Shown: positions 53,990-64,000 of the stretch, piece after piece
How positions within the stretch are numbered: the first letter of the stretch is position 1
How the letters are laid out: the number at the start of each line of letters is the position of its first letter
DNA from: Tricholomella constricta
Taxonomy: Eukaryota; Basidiomycota; Agaricomycetes; Agaricales; Lyophyllaceae
DNA length: 64,000 bases
Direction: 5' to 3'
Assembly: GCA_013368375.1 (NCBI GenBank)
Contig: JAACJP010000016.1
Span: 496,001 to 560,000, forward strand
Made by a program: the position numbers and the translations under genes
Notes under the pieces: model-generated
Seen by the model: only the letters and a program-made list of their open reading frames with translations
The model's database searches: none
Told to the model about the DNA's origin: nothing

Positions 53990-54106
53990 AGGGAGGGAAT
54001 AGGCGAAGAAAAACTGAGAAGTTGAACCAGCAGACGCGACGACAAATCTTTTGGCACTGCCACCCCAACATCCCATGCCACACACGCGACACGCCCAGAC
54101 CAAGGC

Positions 54107-54144
54107 CGACTGAGGACAGTCAGCATTTCAAGTAAGGAGGAGAG
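54107..54144. repeat. Internal copy of the polypurine-tract block (element F)
   Basis: Matches 55378-55416 at nearly every base: GACTGAGGACAGTC (5-bp inverted repeat around AGGA), a short spacer, then TCAAGTAAGGAGGAGA. Lies upstream of the start of antisense gene 1, just as the other copy lies upstream of antisense gene 2. Confidence 0.85.
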
Positions 54145-54146
54145 AC

Positions 54147-54230
54147 ATGGCACTCACATGACGCTCACATGGCGCTCACATGGCGCTCACATGGCGCTCA
54201 CATGGCTCTCACATGGCGCTCACATGGACG
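54147..54230. repeat. 11-bp tandem repeat (CATGGCGCTCA-type)
   Basis: About seven units of ACATGGCGCTC and variants directly after the internal polypurine block, inside element F. Confidence 0.85.
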
Positions 54231-54369
54231 CCCAGGCAACACACACATGGACCAACAACCCAGAATCGGGTGCACGAGGACGACCAACCGTCAGGACGAG
54301 TACAACTTGCGCATACGTGAGGCTGTACAAACGCGACCAAGAACGACCAAACACCGATGACCCAAGTCA

Positions 54370-55240
54370 TCAAGCACTGTCGCCAACAACCCCGCCCTCC
54401 GCAACCCCATCGCTTCCGTCTTCAAAATCCCCATCCCTATCGTGTTCTTCAGCCTCGCTCTCCGTACTATCCCATAAAACCTCGCCAACTAAATCGACGC
54501 GGCGCGCTCGGAGTACGTCTAAAGCGGTCGAAGTCGCTATAACCTGTTGATAGAGTTGCCGGACCGACAAGCGTAGGACCTCCTGTCGCGACTCAAGGAC
54601 ATGGGATTCCCGAATCAGAGACTGCAGAAAAACACGGCGGGCAGACATAGCGCGATCCACGTCGACGAGACCGAAGCGCGACACAACCGACAATGGCAAA
54701 ACATAGCCGGACTCGTGCGGACCTTCATCACGAAAAGTGTCGGAAATCACGGATGAGAGGCCAGCGACTCGTTCGACCGCGAGGCGGCGCGCGACGACTG
54801 CCAGGTTGCGATCTTCGACCAAGGGCACCTCCCCCTGGATAGCACCGACGTCGGCGTACCCAGGTCGCGAAACCAACGCCTGGGAAACACCACATGAATT
54901 CCCCGAGCCCTCCGATTTGGGTCGCTCGTCATCAACGGGATCCCGCTTACGCTTATGAACACCAGGCAGAGGCGCAGCACAGACGGCTTCCCCGACTGCC
55001 ACCTTATCGATAGCATCCACCAAACGGAGTTGCTGCTCGCGACGACGCCGCGTATAATCGTCCTAGGAGACCAGAACGAAGGCGTCAACCAGGCCACAGA
55101 AGAAAGACGAAAACAAGCGAAGGGACGCACTTCGGGACTCCAATCCCGGAAACGGACAGACCACTCAGCGTATGCCAAGCGGACCAGTCGTCGTCAAGAT
55201 TCCAGACGACCTGTCCAAAATCCGTAGGAGGGCGAGGCAT
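54370..55240 (-). CDS. Element F antisense accessory gene 2: diverged paralogue of gene 1 without the Cys cluster
   Basis: Likely ATG at 55240 (MPRPPTDFGQVVWNLDDDW), an intron near 55,130-55,063, and a main exon ending at 54370 (REQQLRLVDAIDKVAVGEAV, HKRKRDPVDDE, LVEDRNLAVVARRLAVERVAGL). The helical segment SARRVFLQSLIRESHVLESRQEVLRLSVRQL aligns with gene 1 SRHAVLRTLVQEAHLAAARLEVARDSL, and both end in an acidic tail; the N-termini share a VVW core. The zinc cluster is missing. Together with the repeated block upstream, this points to a tandem duplication inside the element. The exact splice junction is uncertain because the simple donor/acceptor pair does not keep frame. Confidence 0.5.
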
Positions 55241-55377
55241 GGGAAGAGGAATGACCACAAACAAGAGGCGATATAAAAAGGGATCCAGACGCACCGCCAA
55301 GGCCATACACACCGCCACCCCCTCGACGCCTACCGTTCTGTACCATGCCAACTGAAGCGCCGTTCCGATACCCCGAA

Positions 55378-55416
55378 GCTGACTGAGGACAGTCGGTATT
55401 TCAAGTAAGGAGGAGA
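55378..55416 (+). other. 3' polypurine tract block (element F)
   Basis: GACTGAGGACAGTC, spacer, then TCAAGTAAGGAGGAGA directly before the LTR (TGATGTG..). Primer for plus-strand synthesis. Confidence 0.8.
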
Positions 55417-56421
55417 TGATGTGCACCCTCCGTGGCTGGTCACCGACCGACTGTCCAGTCACGATAAACTGCTCAGGAGCGTTCGCAGCAATACCTACTG
55501 CCCGACTACGATAAACAGCCCTGGAGCGCTCGCGACGATACCGATTGACTCGCCGACTCAAATGCGACTGGCCTGGATCGGCCGACCCTCTTTGAAGCCT
55601 TTGGGATTCGGAATAGCCACGCAATCAACCCGTGATGGCGCACGTTTGTTTGTCAGGTGTCAATAACCGATCGGGGCACCACCCATGACGTGTCCTCCGG
55701 CTCGCTCTTCCGCCTCCTATTCACGGCATGGATCCGCTTACCTCATGGAACTTCGCAACGCCAAGCTTCCCTAACTCATGTCCGACCCGATACCACAAAT
55801 CAACCGATAAACGCGACACACCGACCGGTCCCTCAGAAAACAGGTCGCGCGGTATCAGACTTGGCGACGACCCGACATGAAACACCTGTGTGGTCGCACT
55901 AAAAGCCGATAAACTTACCTTACTATATAAAACACACCCATGTAGTACCAAAAACCCCCTCCAGTGAATTATAGCCCGTATTTTCCCTCACGTTCAGAGT
56001 TAATAGCTCAAAAACCATCGTCTCCGTCGTCTCCGAACCGTCCTCATCGTATAAACCCGTCGCAAACCGCCATAACCGTCGCCACTGTCGTAAATCTCGT
56101 AAACTGCCGTATCTGTCCGCCCGTAGCCGCCGCCCGAACCCGTGAGTTCTCCGTTTTAGCATCGTTCGTCTCGTTGTCGTGTCACCGACATCAACAGTCG
56201 CGTCGCTGACCCGTTCCAGCTGGGAGCTATCGCATACTATCGCGCTCGTCGCATCGTCGTCGGTTCGACTAATATCTAGTCGGATCGTCTTTACCTTCGT
56301 CCAAACCATCCTTTTAGCCCTGCACACTTGCGTGTCTGGGAACTTTTAACACTTCTCGCCCCTATAGTTGTTAGTTGTTTTGTTGTTGTGTACAGCACCT
56401 ACAGGCCTTCTAGCTCTATCA
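55417..56421 (+). repeat. Element F 3' LTR
   Basis: 1,005 bp; ends CTATCA followed by TCGG. About 18 differences from the 5' LTR by eye, mostly C/T or G/A at CpG. Confidence 0.93.
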
Positions 56422-56425
56422 TCGG

Positions 56426-56640
56426 TATGCCCGAGATCCCCATGACATCTTTTGCCAGCCGCTCAACTGCGAGTTTTGAGCCCAGATTTATTTGTTTGTA
56501 TAAGGTTTGTGTAAGTTTGCTCAGATAAGATAAGATAATCTTTCACATGTAAGCATTGTCCAGCAGTTCTGAGATGCAAAAATCGAGTGGTTCGAGCGGC
56601 TGGTTTTAGAAGCCTGGAGACTTCCACAAAGCTTTTTGAC
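56426..56640 (-). repeat. Dispersed repeat G, copy 2
   Basis: Inverted match to 40,462-40,690; interrupted at its outer end by element F. The unfilled counterpart is at about 40,650-40,670. Confidence 0.75.
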
Positions 56641-59159
56641 AAATTTCACTGAGGTTTCGCTACTTTTCTTACTTTCAATTTTTGTAATTTAAAGTCATTT
56701 AAAAGTACATTGAAAGTGTTACAGAAAGTGAACGAAAAGTGAACTAAAAAGCTACTTTGTGTGCATGCCGATCAACATACTTGTTTACACGGAGTGAATG
56801 GAACTGTTCCAAAGCTACAGTATAATCAAATCCGTCGATGGAAAGATGGTGCCAACTAATAAGATGCACGCCGCGCATGAAATCGAGATGAATGACCTCC
56901 AGAATGCGACGCGGTTGTCCTTGTACCAGCCAAATATCGGGCTCAACAAACGCATCCTTGTGTCTGCACAAGGGGTATCATCTATGGCTGAAAACCGGTG
57001 TACCAGTGCACAAGGGTATGTTGTGCCACCTTTGAAGCCTGCCTCTTCGGACTTCTGAACAAAAACACGTGGGGCACCACCGTACCATGTCACCATGACC
57101 TTGCTGCTTGTATTCGCTCGTGCCGCATCCCGTGGTTGGTTCATAAGAGGAGTTGGGCAAAAGTCTTGGAGGCAGGGGGAGAGGCTCGAACACGAGAAGG
57201 GGACTTGAAGAAAGGCCGGGATTCAGAAAAATGATTTGATATATTATGTAGAGAAAAAGTTTGGGGTTGAAAAAAATCACGCACTCGCTACACTTCAGAA
57301 TCACAATGCTCCCATCATGCCCATGCTCCGCAACTTGTGCTCTCGGCCTGAGAGCACTCCCTCAAAGCCAGATGTCGCCCTAAAGTGCACTCGGAGAACC
57401 AGATTCCCCTCATCTAGATATGCGAAAAAAGACTCCTCGTCCTCGGAAGTCCAACCTCGTTGTGGAGGGTAAGTCTCCTATAAATTGGATAGAAAATGAT
57501 TGTAATAAGTGACGGACTACACGAAGACAAAGCTGGCAACAGTTCTGAACAGGGCTCACCATCAGAGATGCTTTTGGATGGTCCGACGACGACGAGCCTT
57601 TGCAGGCTATCACAAGCCAGCTCCATGAAATTGTTTTCGTTTCTCTCCCTCCATTCCGCGTCGGTGTGGGCTCCGCTCTATAGCGGCGGGGAATGTATAT
57701 TACGCAGCAGCTGAGTAATATTTTTTTGTTTGTGCGACTTTCGTGATTATAGGACGATGGAGCAAGACAGCGCTGTGACCAATACATCGACGCCAACCCC
57801 GAGTCAAGGGCAGCCGAAACCACAAGTACACCCGCAATGGCCGATGAATGCTGGTAATACAGAAACCCAACAGACGTAGGTGGCGAAGATGTGGGTTGGG
57901 TCGCACGAGCATACTGGAATCTTTATCGTCAGCGATGACGAGGAGGATGACGATGCGGCTTGAGCTCACTAGCTACCAACTCCCAGGCTGTGCGGTATCG
58001 GACGTGACAGGTACGTTCTTTCTCCAGGGTGCGACCACTCCGCACCGCTCTAGGAAGCCCTTGATTCATGATTTATGATCGAGGTTCCAGAACTGCAGGG
58101 CTGCGGAGTGGCTTGGAGTGGGCTGTAGCTGTTGTCGATAGTAGTGGACGTGGACGCTGGTTGTTGAAATTCCTGGAAGTTTTTGTATATTCCCCGACAT
58201 CCTGAATCTGTGATATCTCTGAAACTTGTCCAGGAGGCCGGTTGTCCGTGGCGCCTTCCTTTCTGGGTACAAAGTGAGTCGTTGTCGTTCATCGTATCCT
58301 CTCATCGGTTGAGACTTGACAGATCATCGTGCTTTGCGTGGGGAAGAACACGTATTGTGTGGCTCGCGTGAATCTAAGGTACACGCCTGGGACGTAAGTG
58401 GCCTTCGATGATGAGATATGTGCGCCAGTGACTCGTCATAGCATCGTTTATGGCTACCCAGATGATTGGTGCATTGAATATCTTCGATGGTTCGGCCTGG
58501 GTGGATAAACGGTAAAAACTCGGATTACATCCAAACGACCACCCCAATCATGGCGACTTGGAAACTCTTGAAGGTCACTAAGAAATTAAATGATGTGCTT
58601 ACCAGGGCGAAGGTCATCAAGGACGAGTTGGATGTAGCTGCCTCCTCTGACATCGAAATGTTTGTCGACGACAAGTGAGAGGCAATGCATGACAGGACAT
58701 GGTAATCCATACCTATAATTACATCCGCTGCCTGTTGCAGCGTAGATTTGTGTAGAGTAGCATGCATGAATACAGCCATATTATACTAGATCTGTCTCTT
58801 AATAAGAGCTTTCGGGAATTCTCAAATATCGGTATCTATCTAACTTGCAAAAGTCAGTATCTAACTTTTGAAAGCTGATACATGTCTTTCAAAAGAAACG
58901 GGGGGTTACTTTTGAAAGCTGATACATGTCTTTCAAAAGAAACGGGGGGTTACTTTTGAAAGTCGCAACTTTCAGACACTTTTCGGACTTTCGAAAGTGC
59001 CTAAAGTGCAGAAAAGTGGTCGTGTAATTCTTCTGATGCATAAACATACACTAATGATGCAATGGCCTACCATGACTCGCCCGTGCAGCAAGCCTTCCTT
59101 CCATCACTGAATCAGAAGAATCACACCCAATAGTACACACCACTGTTCACTGAAACATC
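56641..59159. other. Region without a recognised gene
   Basis: AT-rich. A minus-strand ORF at 56,815-57,144 (109 aa) may be one exon of a decayed gene but I do not recognise it. Other ORFs (57,410-57,823; 58,487-58,678) are unsupported. Contains a palindromic tandem repeat at 58,864-58,965. Confidence 0.4.
58864..58965. repeat. 44-bp tandem repeat with CTTTTGAAAG/CTTTCAAAAG palindrome
   Basis: Two full copies starting at 58,864 and 58,908 and a partial third at 58,952. Each contains ACTTTTGAAAG and CTTTCAAAAG, able to form a hairpin, then a G6 run. Confidence 0.9.
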
Positions 59160-60168
59160 TCTAATGCCATTGTGGTATCGGAGAATAATCTTAGCTCTAG
59201 GCCACCTACAATATCTATCAAGCCTTCCCACTGAACGTCTTGTCAGAAAGGCATTCTTAGATTCTGTGCACTTGCAAAGGACAAAAAGGCATCCTAGGCA
59301 ATGGACCTGCAATATGTCATGCACAGTCTACCTTTCCATATTCCCCTCCCTGACTTGGACATGATAACACCAATACAAGTAAATAATATTATCAAACTGT
59401 TCAAATCTAAACTGGAATTCCACCTGCAAACTGAGCTCAATCTCTCCCCCAAATTGTACCTCCTGCAAAACAGATCAAAACCAAACAAGGATGGTCCCCC
59501 AAAGCAGAAAATATTACACTTCAGACACTCTCTTAGCATACCTAACAGCAAACACAGAAAATCATTGACAAGGCTACTACTCTCTGCCCACCCACTGGCA
59601 ACTGAACGTCTGAGGTGGGCAGAGCACCATAGGCCACGGATAAGTCACCAATGGTGTCTATGCTGCCTGTGCAAAAATACTGTTGAGAGCCCAGAACATG
59701 CACTGCTTGAATGCAACATGTCAGATGAACTGACAGCATTATGCAATGTATTCATAACCAAAATGTATCCTGATGTACTGCGCCTACACCAATGCCCTAC
59801 AGTGACCTCCATTGAGCTACTAAAATCAATACTCAGTGAGAGAAAAACAATCACTTTACTGGCAAAATACACATATGAAGTGCTAATGCTGTATAAGACC
59901 GTTCCAATGTACATCTCATTTGCTGCCGTGTTGGAATGATGCAGCCGCTAAAAAACAGATGTTTCTCTGCCTCATGCCACTCCCCACTGCTTTCCTGTGA
60001 TCAATGTGAACTACGGCCTAGCTGACAGATTGTAGTGAGGTGGGGCCCGAGACAAAGATGTAGAATAATTAGATACCTGCCTGTCAATTACATCGGGATA
60101 ATCTCGGTCCCTGGCATTCAGGAATTGGACCATGCTGGTAATACTACTACTACTACTACTACTACTAC
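59160..60168 (+). pseudogene. LINE (non-LTR retrotransposon) ORF2 C-terminal remnant with (ACT)n tail
   Basis: Two frames: PLWYRRIILALGHLQYLSSLPTERLVRKAFLDSV (from 59,164), then after a frame change MITPIQVNNIIKLFKSKL.. to 59,939 with a zf-RVT-like Cys/His stretch (CLCCLCKNTVESPEHALLEC). Both are typical of the region after the RT domain in fungal LINEs. The 5' part, with endonuclease and RT, is missing, as expected from 5' truncation. An (ACT)n run at 60,143-60,168 may be the element's 3' tail. Confidence 0.7.
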
Positions 60169-60692
60169 ACCAAGTGTCGGAAACATTCTGAGCGACCATG
60201 ACTTTCACCAACTTTGACTTACAGACAATTTTTGACCCCTTTTGTACCTTGTTCGAGTGAAAACCTGCAGAGCAGGAAACAGCAAGTAAGTAAGAAATAG
60301 AGCAAGAGTGGGGAGATTTTATTGTTAAAGAAAACTGCTCGCATGGGTGTGTCAAAACCCAGTGGGAAAGTTTCTAGTGGAAGGGACATGACAAAGGAGA
60401 AATGTACAAGATTATCCCAAATACCCATTTTCTGCCAACCAAGTCAAGAGTGCCTTCATGTTTTTGAGAGCCTTCCGGGCAGCCATCTGTCATATTCTGG
60501 TCCAAAGCAGGCATAATATACAAGGTATTTGGCTAGAATGTGTTCTCAATCACGATTGATTCAAGAACACATCATCTGAAAAATGGCACTGGCTTGGTTG
60601 AACATGTAGTCAGGTAGTCTCAGAGGTACATCCCCCTCTATCAGGTGTGCTGTAGTGGGTCATTGCTATGAGACTTTCCAGAGGGCTCTAGG
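60169..60692. other. Region without a recognised gene
   Basis: No domain-bearing ORF, repeat or RNA gene seen. Confidence 0.4.
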
Positions 60693-60890
60693 TGTTAGGA
60701 CAACCTTACAGCAGAGCAAATCACGCCGACAAAGGGGTATCCAAAGGGGAATCCAAAGAGAACAGACTAAGGATCTCCAATGCCAGATGGCCAGCTATAT
60801 ATGAGGTACTGTACATGTGATAGTAAAAAATGGCCTGCTGCGCATGCATGGTGATGTTCCCAAGAGTGTTCAACCCTCGTGGCTCAGGGT

Positions 60891-61597
60891 TAGTGATTGT
60901 CACGGGTTTCAAAACCCGTGGGGGTTTTGGGTAGGGTACGCTGGAGTATGGGTCCGGGTTGGAATCTGTTAACCCTGCCCGTACCCGTACCCCCAGCATG
61001 GGTTGGGCGGGTTAGGCGGGTTTAGACAGCAGGTTTTCGAGGCGGGTTTTGAGGCGGGTTTTCCTTAAACGGAAAGATAATATAGGCCCAGAGGGCGCGG
61101 CCTACCCCCAACATCAGCAAAATGACCAGCGGTGGGCAATGTGTTAAACAAAGTGTGTTTACGTGTTTTGTCTTGAGACAAAACGCGTAAACAAACACGC
61201 TTTGTTTAACGGCACGTGATCACGTGATGAAGCCAGATTGGGACGAAGGACTTGTCTGGCATCAACCGCTGTAATTGTCCAGCAGTCCAACATCCAAGGA
61301 GCTCACCTCGCGTATGTACATTCAATCTCATTATTTTATGAGCTATACTGCTCATAAGTTGGATGGATGGGACTCTATTAATTTATAGATGAGGTTTAGT
61401 TGCTTATCCAAGTTCAAATCAAATGATTCTTCTGTTTATTTAGTAGAGACCCGTCGGGGATTTCTTAACCCGCGGAACCCATATGAACCCCTACCCATAC
61501 CCGCCAAAACCCTTACCCCTCGTCGCGGGTATGGGTTTCTATGGGTATGGGTACGGGTAGCCCTGGAAAACCCCAGGGTTACCCGTGACAATCACTA
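60891..61597. mobile_element. hAT-type MITE with perfect TIRs and 8-bp target duplication
   Basis: 707 bp between TAGTGATTGTCACGGGT and its exact reverse complement ending at 61597, flanked by CTCAGGGT on both sides (60883-60890, 61598-61605). An 8-bp duplication and TAGTG ends fit the hAT superfamily. No transposase; internal sequence is rich in ACCCGTACCC/GGGTATGGGT-type repeats. Non-autonomous. Confidence 0.92.
61143..61210. repeat. Long hairpin inside the MITE
   Basis: Arms of about 30 bp from GTTAAACAAAGTGTGTTT to AAACACGCTTTGTTTAAC around a TTGA centre, with one 4-nt bulge. Could be a second, nested MITE or a subterminal structure. Confidence 0.85.
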
Positions 61598-61754
61598 CTC
61601 AGGGTACAGTGCACGAGGTCAGATTGTCAGTTGCAACATCAAGGGTGATGTTGGGATCAGGTCAGTGCATTGGAAGGAGAATGAAACGAATGTAGAAGTA
61701 TTGAAAGAGCCAGCACATTGTGCACAGCGGAAAGGCTATACAACTTGCCAAGAG

Positions 61755-61958
61755 TGTTAGCTTGTTAGCTAGGCTTGAGGTTGTGAGTGACTAAGTACTA
61801 GGAATGTAATTCCACACCGATATACAACATACTGAGGTGCTATTTATACTACAGGGATAGTGCACAGACCATCAGAGTTAGGGGATAAATGTAGTGCACA
61901 GATCATTGATAAGAATCTGTCATGTGATGGGTCACATGAACATGGTAAGTTTTCGACA
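61755..61958 (-). repeat. Ty1/copia-type 3' LTR
   Basis: Minus-strand TGTCGAAAAC..GCTAACA, about 204 bp, preceded by the tract CAGGGGGAG typical of copia elements. Lies just after the copia RNase H remnant. Confidence 0.7.
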
Positions 61959-61993
61959 CTCCCCCTGGCTTAGTGCAGCTTTAATAGCACATT

Positions 61994-62640
61994 TTAAGCA
62001 GATGGTGAATAGAATTTAGCTAAGTTCTTTGTGAACATATCAGCAGGATTCTTGCTTCCTTCGATGAAGTAGACTTGTACATGTCCCTCTTCAATGCATT
62101 CACAAACAAAATGGTAGCAAATATCAATGTGCTTTGTGCATCGTTCTTGGATAGAGTTAGATCCAATAAAGATCAATCTTTGATTGTTGGCATATATAGG
62201 AATTGTGCCAATGTCATATCCAAATTTAAACATCACATTCTTAATCCACATGATTTGTCGACTAGTGTCAGACATATCCATATATTTGGCTTCAGTGGAT
62301 GACAGTGCTACAGTCTTTTGGTGTTGTGAGACCCAAGCAACTGTTGCAGCAGCTGATGTCATGAAGCATCCTGTTTGGGATTTTCATTTGATAGGGTCAG
62401 CAGTGCAATCAGAATCTGGGTATGCCAAGAGTCCTTCTCTATTTTCTCCATTATCACTGAGAGCATAATTGGGAGTTCTGACAAGATAGCGGCAGATATA
62501 CAGCACTTTGCCACGGTGCTCTTGTGAAGAGTTTGCAGCAAACTGTGACAGTTTAATGACTGCATAAGCGATGTCAGGATGAGTCCTGATTATCAGATAC
62601 ATCAGGGATCCTACATCAGCAAAATGGTGTCGTCTTTTCT
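61994..62640 (-). pseudogene. Ty1/copia pol C-terminal remnant (RNase H)
   Basis: Minus strand: ADVGSLMYLIIRTHPDIAYAVIKLSQFAANSSQEHRGK, then with frame changes VAWVSQHQKTVALSSTEAKYM, TKHIDICYHFVCECIEEGHVQVYFIEGSKNPADMFTK, the classic end of copia Pol. The rest of the element is missing on the right, so it is truncated as well as frameshifted. Confidence 0.88.
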
Positions 62641-63046
62641 GACAGCTTTACTGGCTTCTAAAAGTGCTTCAAGTCGCAAAAGTAAAGAAAGACCAAAAGA
62701 TGTCGTGACTTTTGGAAGCCATGTCCGTTTGCTGAAATAAGACAGAATTTACCTGGAAGTCTGCTCTTACAAGACACGTTCTCTTTGACAGACACTGTTA
62801 GTTTCTGAAAGTGGGATTGTCTTTTCTAAGATGTGATCAAAGCTCAATACTAGATGGTTTCAAGCAGCAATACAATTTTGAAAGTGGCAAAGAGATTTGG
62901 AGCAGATGCATTTGAATTGCAGGCAATTACAATACACGGCACTGCTGTATTACATGCAAGCTACGAGTACTATGAAGAGTGCCACTGAAGAGCAATTCAA
63001 TGTGTAGGTGCATTCCACATCGCTCACCACCGGCAGCCTGGCCGGT
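62641..63046. other. Region without a recognised gene
   Basis: No coding or repeat structure recognised. Confidence 0.4.
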
Positions 63047-64000
63047 CATGGTCAACGGTCACTGTTCATTCGTCACATTCACCTTGGCCCACCGCCGCCG
63101 CCGCTGCCGCCTTCATTTTTGCTGAGTCGTATCGGGGATTGAGAAGTTCGTCGTTGTCTGACTCATCATGGTCGCTGTGCACTGGGGCAGCTGTGGCTGT
63201 AACCTGGACAAGCTGGGCCCTCTCTCGCATGCTAATGGCGGTCTTCTTGATATCGTCCCATTGAACCTCCTTCAGGCTTTGGATGCGCTTCAGAAATACA
63301 GTCGCGCGCTGAACAATCTTAAACTTCCCATAGAGTAGCTTCTTACGCCCCTTTCGTAGCCATTACTCCCACACCGACACCACTACTTAGATTCCTATCA
63401 GTCAGCTGGACAATTGTTACTCATCAGTAGTCAGCGCCTTTACATACCGCCTTGGTCACTGGCTCGGCGATGTAGTATATAAGCCTGGGTTGGAGATAGA
63501 ATATCTCCAACCTGAACAATAACAGTATCTTCAGGTTTATACATTGATCGGCTCTTAGCTTGCTCTCTCGTCGCCCTCCTCACATTTTGCACTGTTCATT
63601 GCTCACTTGATCGCATTCAGGACCCTCTTGGCTCGTGCCGGCTTGCAGCTCCTCACTCGCCTTTGCCCATCCGGACGTCCTCTAACAGAGATGCCACGCT
63701 TGATCTACAAATTTGAGATCAGCAGGGCACGTTGAAAAACACAAAGTATGTACCAAGGCTCTGACAATTAGAAAGAGGGACTGCGGCGTCGTCACATCAA
63801 CTGTTGGTGGGTAGGAGTTGAAAAAGCAGATGTTCCAGAGTTCTACAATTTGCTCGTTATCGGACATCCCATCCCAAGGCACCGGAAACATCGCAGGCCA
63901 TTGGGATGACTAGCTTGGTGAATGTGTCAATGGTTTCATGAGGCGGCGGCGGCGGCGGGCCAAGGTGAATGTGACGATTGAACAGTGACCGTTGACCATG
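63047..64000 (-). mobile_element. TIR DNA element with GCC-rich inverted repeats, split by an LTR fragment; reaches the window end
   Basis: Inverted repeats at about 63,047-63,110 and 63,937-64,000: CATGGTCAACGGTCACTGTT, then CGTCACATTCACCTTGGCCC and a (CCG)n run, with few mismatches. Minus-strand coding lies between: MFPVPWDGMSDNEQIVELWN.. (63,891-63,690), then past the LTR fragment KFKIVQRATVFLKRIQSLKE..HDESDNDELLNPRYDSAK. I do not recognise the protein; its position suggests a transposon-borne gene. The right repeat may continue past the window. Confidence 0.6.
63341..63687 (+). repeat. 5'-truncated LTR of the E family
   Basis: Matches the E LTR from CTTACGCCCC to CTCTAACA, with the TATATAA box and a single copy of the palindromic unit. 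Its left 100 bp are missing. Confidence 0.88.

Larger units (their letters stand above)
44435..56421 (+). mobile_element. Ty3/gypsy element F, 12 kb, with two antisense accessory genes
   Basis: LTRs of 1,006 and 1,005 bp (TGATGTGCACC..CTATCA) with an apparent 4-bp duplication TCGG (44431-44434, 56422-56425). Order: LTR, tRNA-type PBS, gag-protease, -1 frame pol, two minus-strand genes, polypurine tract, LTR. LTRs differ at roughly 18 positions by eye, mostly CpG transitions, so it is older than A, C and D. Inserted into a copy of repeat G. Confidence 0.92.
60693..61754 (-). repeat. Ancient A/C-type gypsy LTR, split by a MITE
   Basis: Minus-strand, highly diverged LTR: TGTTAGGACAACCTTACAGC at 60,693 corresponds to the LTR end, with CAAAGGGGAATCCAAAGAGAA and a TATATATG box; it resumes after the MITE with GTGCACGAGGTCAGATTGTC. 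No internal element sequence is attached. Confidence 0.75.

Noticed and set aside
56815..57144. 109-aa minus-strand ORF as a confirmed gene
   Set aside because: Looks protein-like but has no recognised family, start context or supporting exons; kept only as a note in the region entry.
1..64000. CRISPR arrays, operons, tRNA or rRNA genes
   Set aside because: None seen. Tandem repeats lack the repeat-spacer pattern, genes are intron-containing and eukaryotic, and no cloverleaf-like sequence was recognised by eye; a tRNA scan would settle the last point.

Overview
The window looks like a transposon-dense stretch of an agaricomycete (mushroom-forming basidiomycete) nuclear genome. The evidence is short spliced introns of about 50-70 bp with GT..AG borders, a basidiomycete-type DUF6533 membrane protein, a plant/fungal-type O-methyltransferase, chromodomain Ty3/gypsy elements, a GCM-finger transposase and a large multicopy-type transposase-like protein. 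Only two host-like genes were found: a DUF6533 membrane protein at about 14.8-16.5 kb (minus) and a 10-exon O-methyltransferase at 18,998-20,927 (plus). Nearly everything else is mobile DNA, much of it nested.

Layout. 1-3,493: minus-strand GCM/MULE-like transposase with a C-terminal ubiquitin-protease-like domain, decayed and cut by the window edge. 3.6-4.43 kb: GCATG-rich minisatellites. 4,433-13,435: truncated minus-strand chromovirus B, whose 5' LTR was split by chromovirus A (6,777-13,085; identical LTRs; TSD GTCAG). 14.8-22.6 kb: the two host genes plus a tandem duplication. 22,612-28,961: chromovirus C, intact (TSD GATTG). 29,332-40,232: transposase-like gene split by LTR element D (31,489-39,442; TSD CCCAT), which has gag and protease but no reverse transcriptase and carries a split 985-codon ORF of unknown function. 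40,908-44,193: small LTR element E, coding for a KH-domain protein and itself split by a solo LTR. 44,435-56,421: a 12-kb Ty3/gypsy element F with two antisense accessory genes between pol and the 3' LTR. 59.2-60.2 kb: LINE remnant. 60.7-61.75 kb: an old gypsy LTR split by a hAT-type MITE. 61.75-62.6 kb: Ty1/copia remnant. 63.05-64.0 kb: TIR element holding an E-type LTR fragment.

How the parts work together. Chromoviruses A and C and the small element E share LTR ends, polypurine tract and what looks like Tf1-type self-priming: the primer-binding site pairs with the predicted transcript 5' end, and the pairing co-varies between A and C. Element E could therefore be a parasite of A/C-type enzymes. 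A and C place pol in the -1 frame at a GGGTTTT slippery site directly before the gag stop; F has a comparable AAATTTT site. Most premature stops in the young elements are TGA codons explicable as CGA to TGA, and most LTR mismatches are CpG transitions, so decay looks driven by deamination of methylated CpG. The least familiar biology is the antisense, spliced Zn2Cys6-like gene pair of element F, the RT-less element D and the KH-domain element E.
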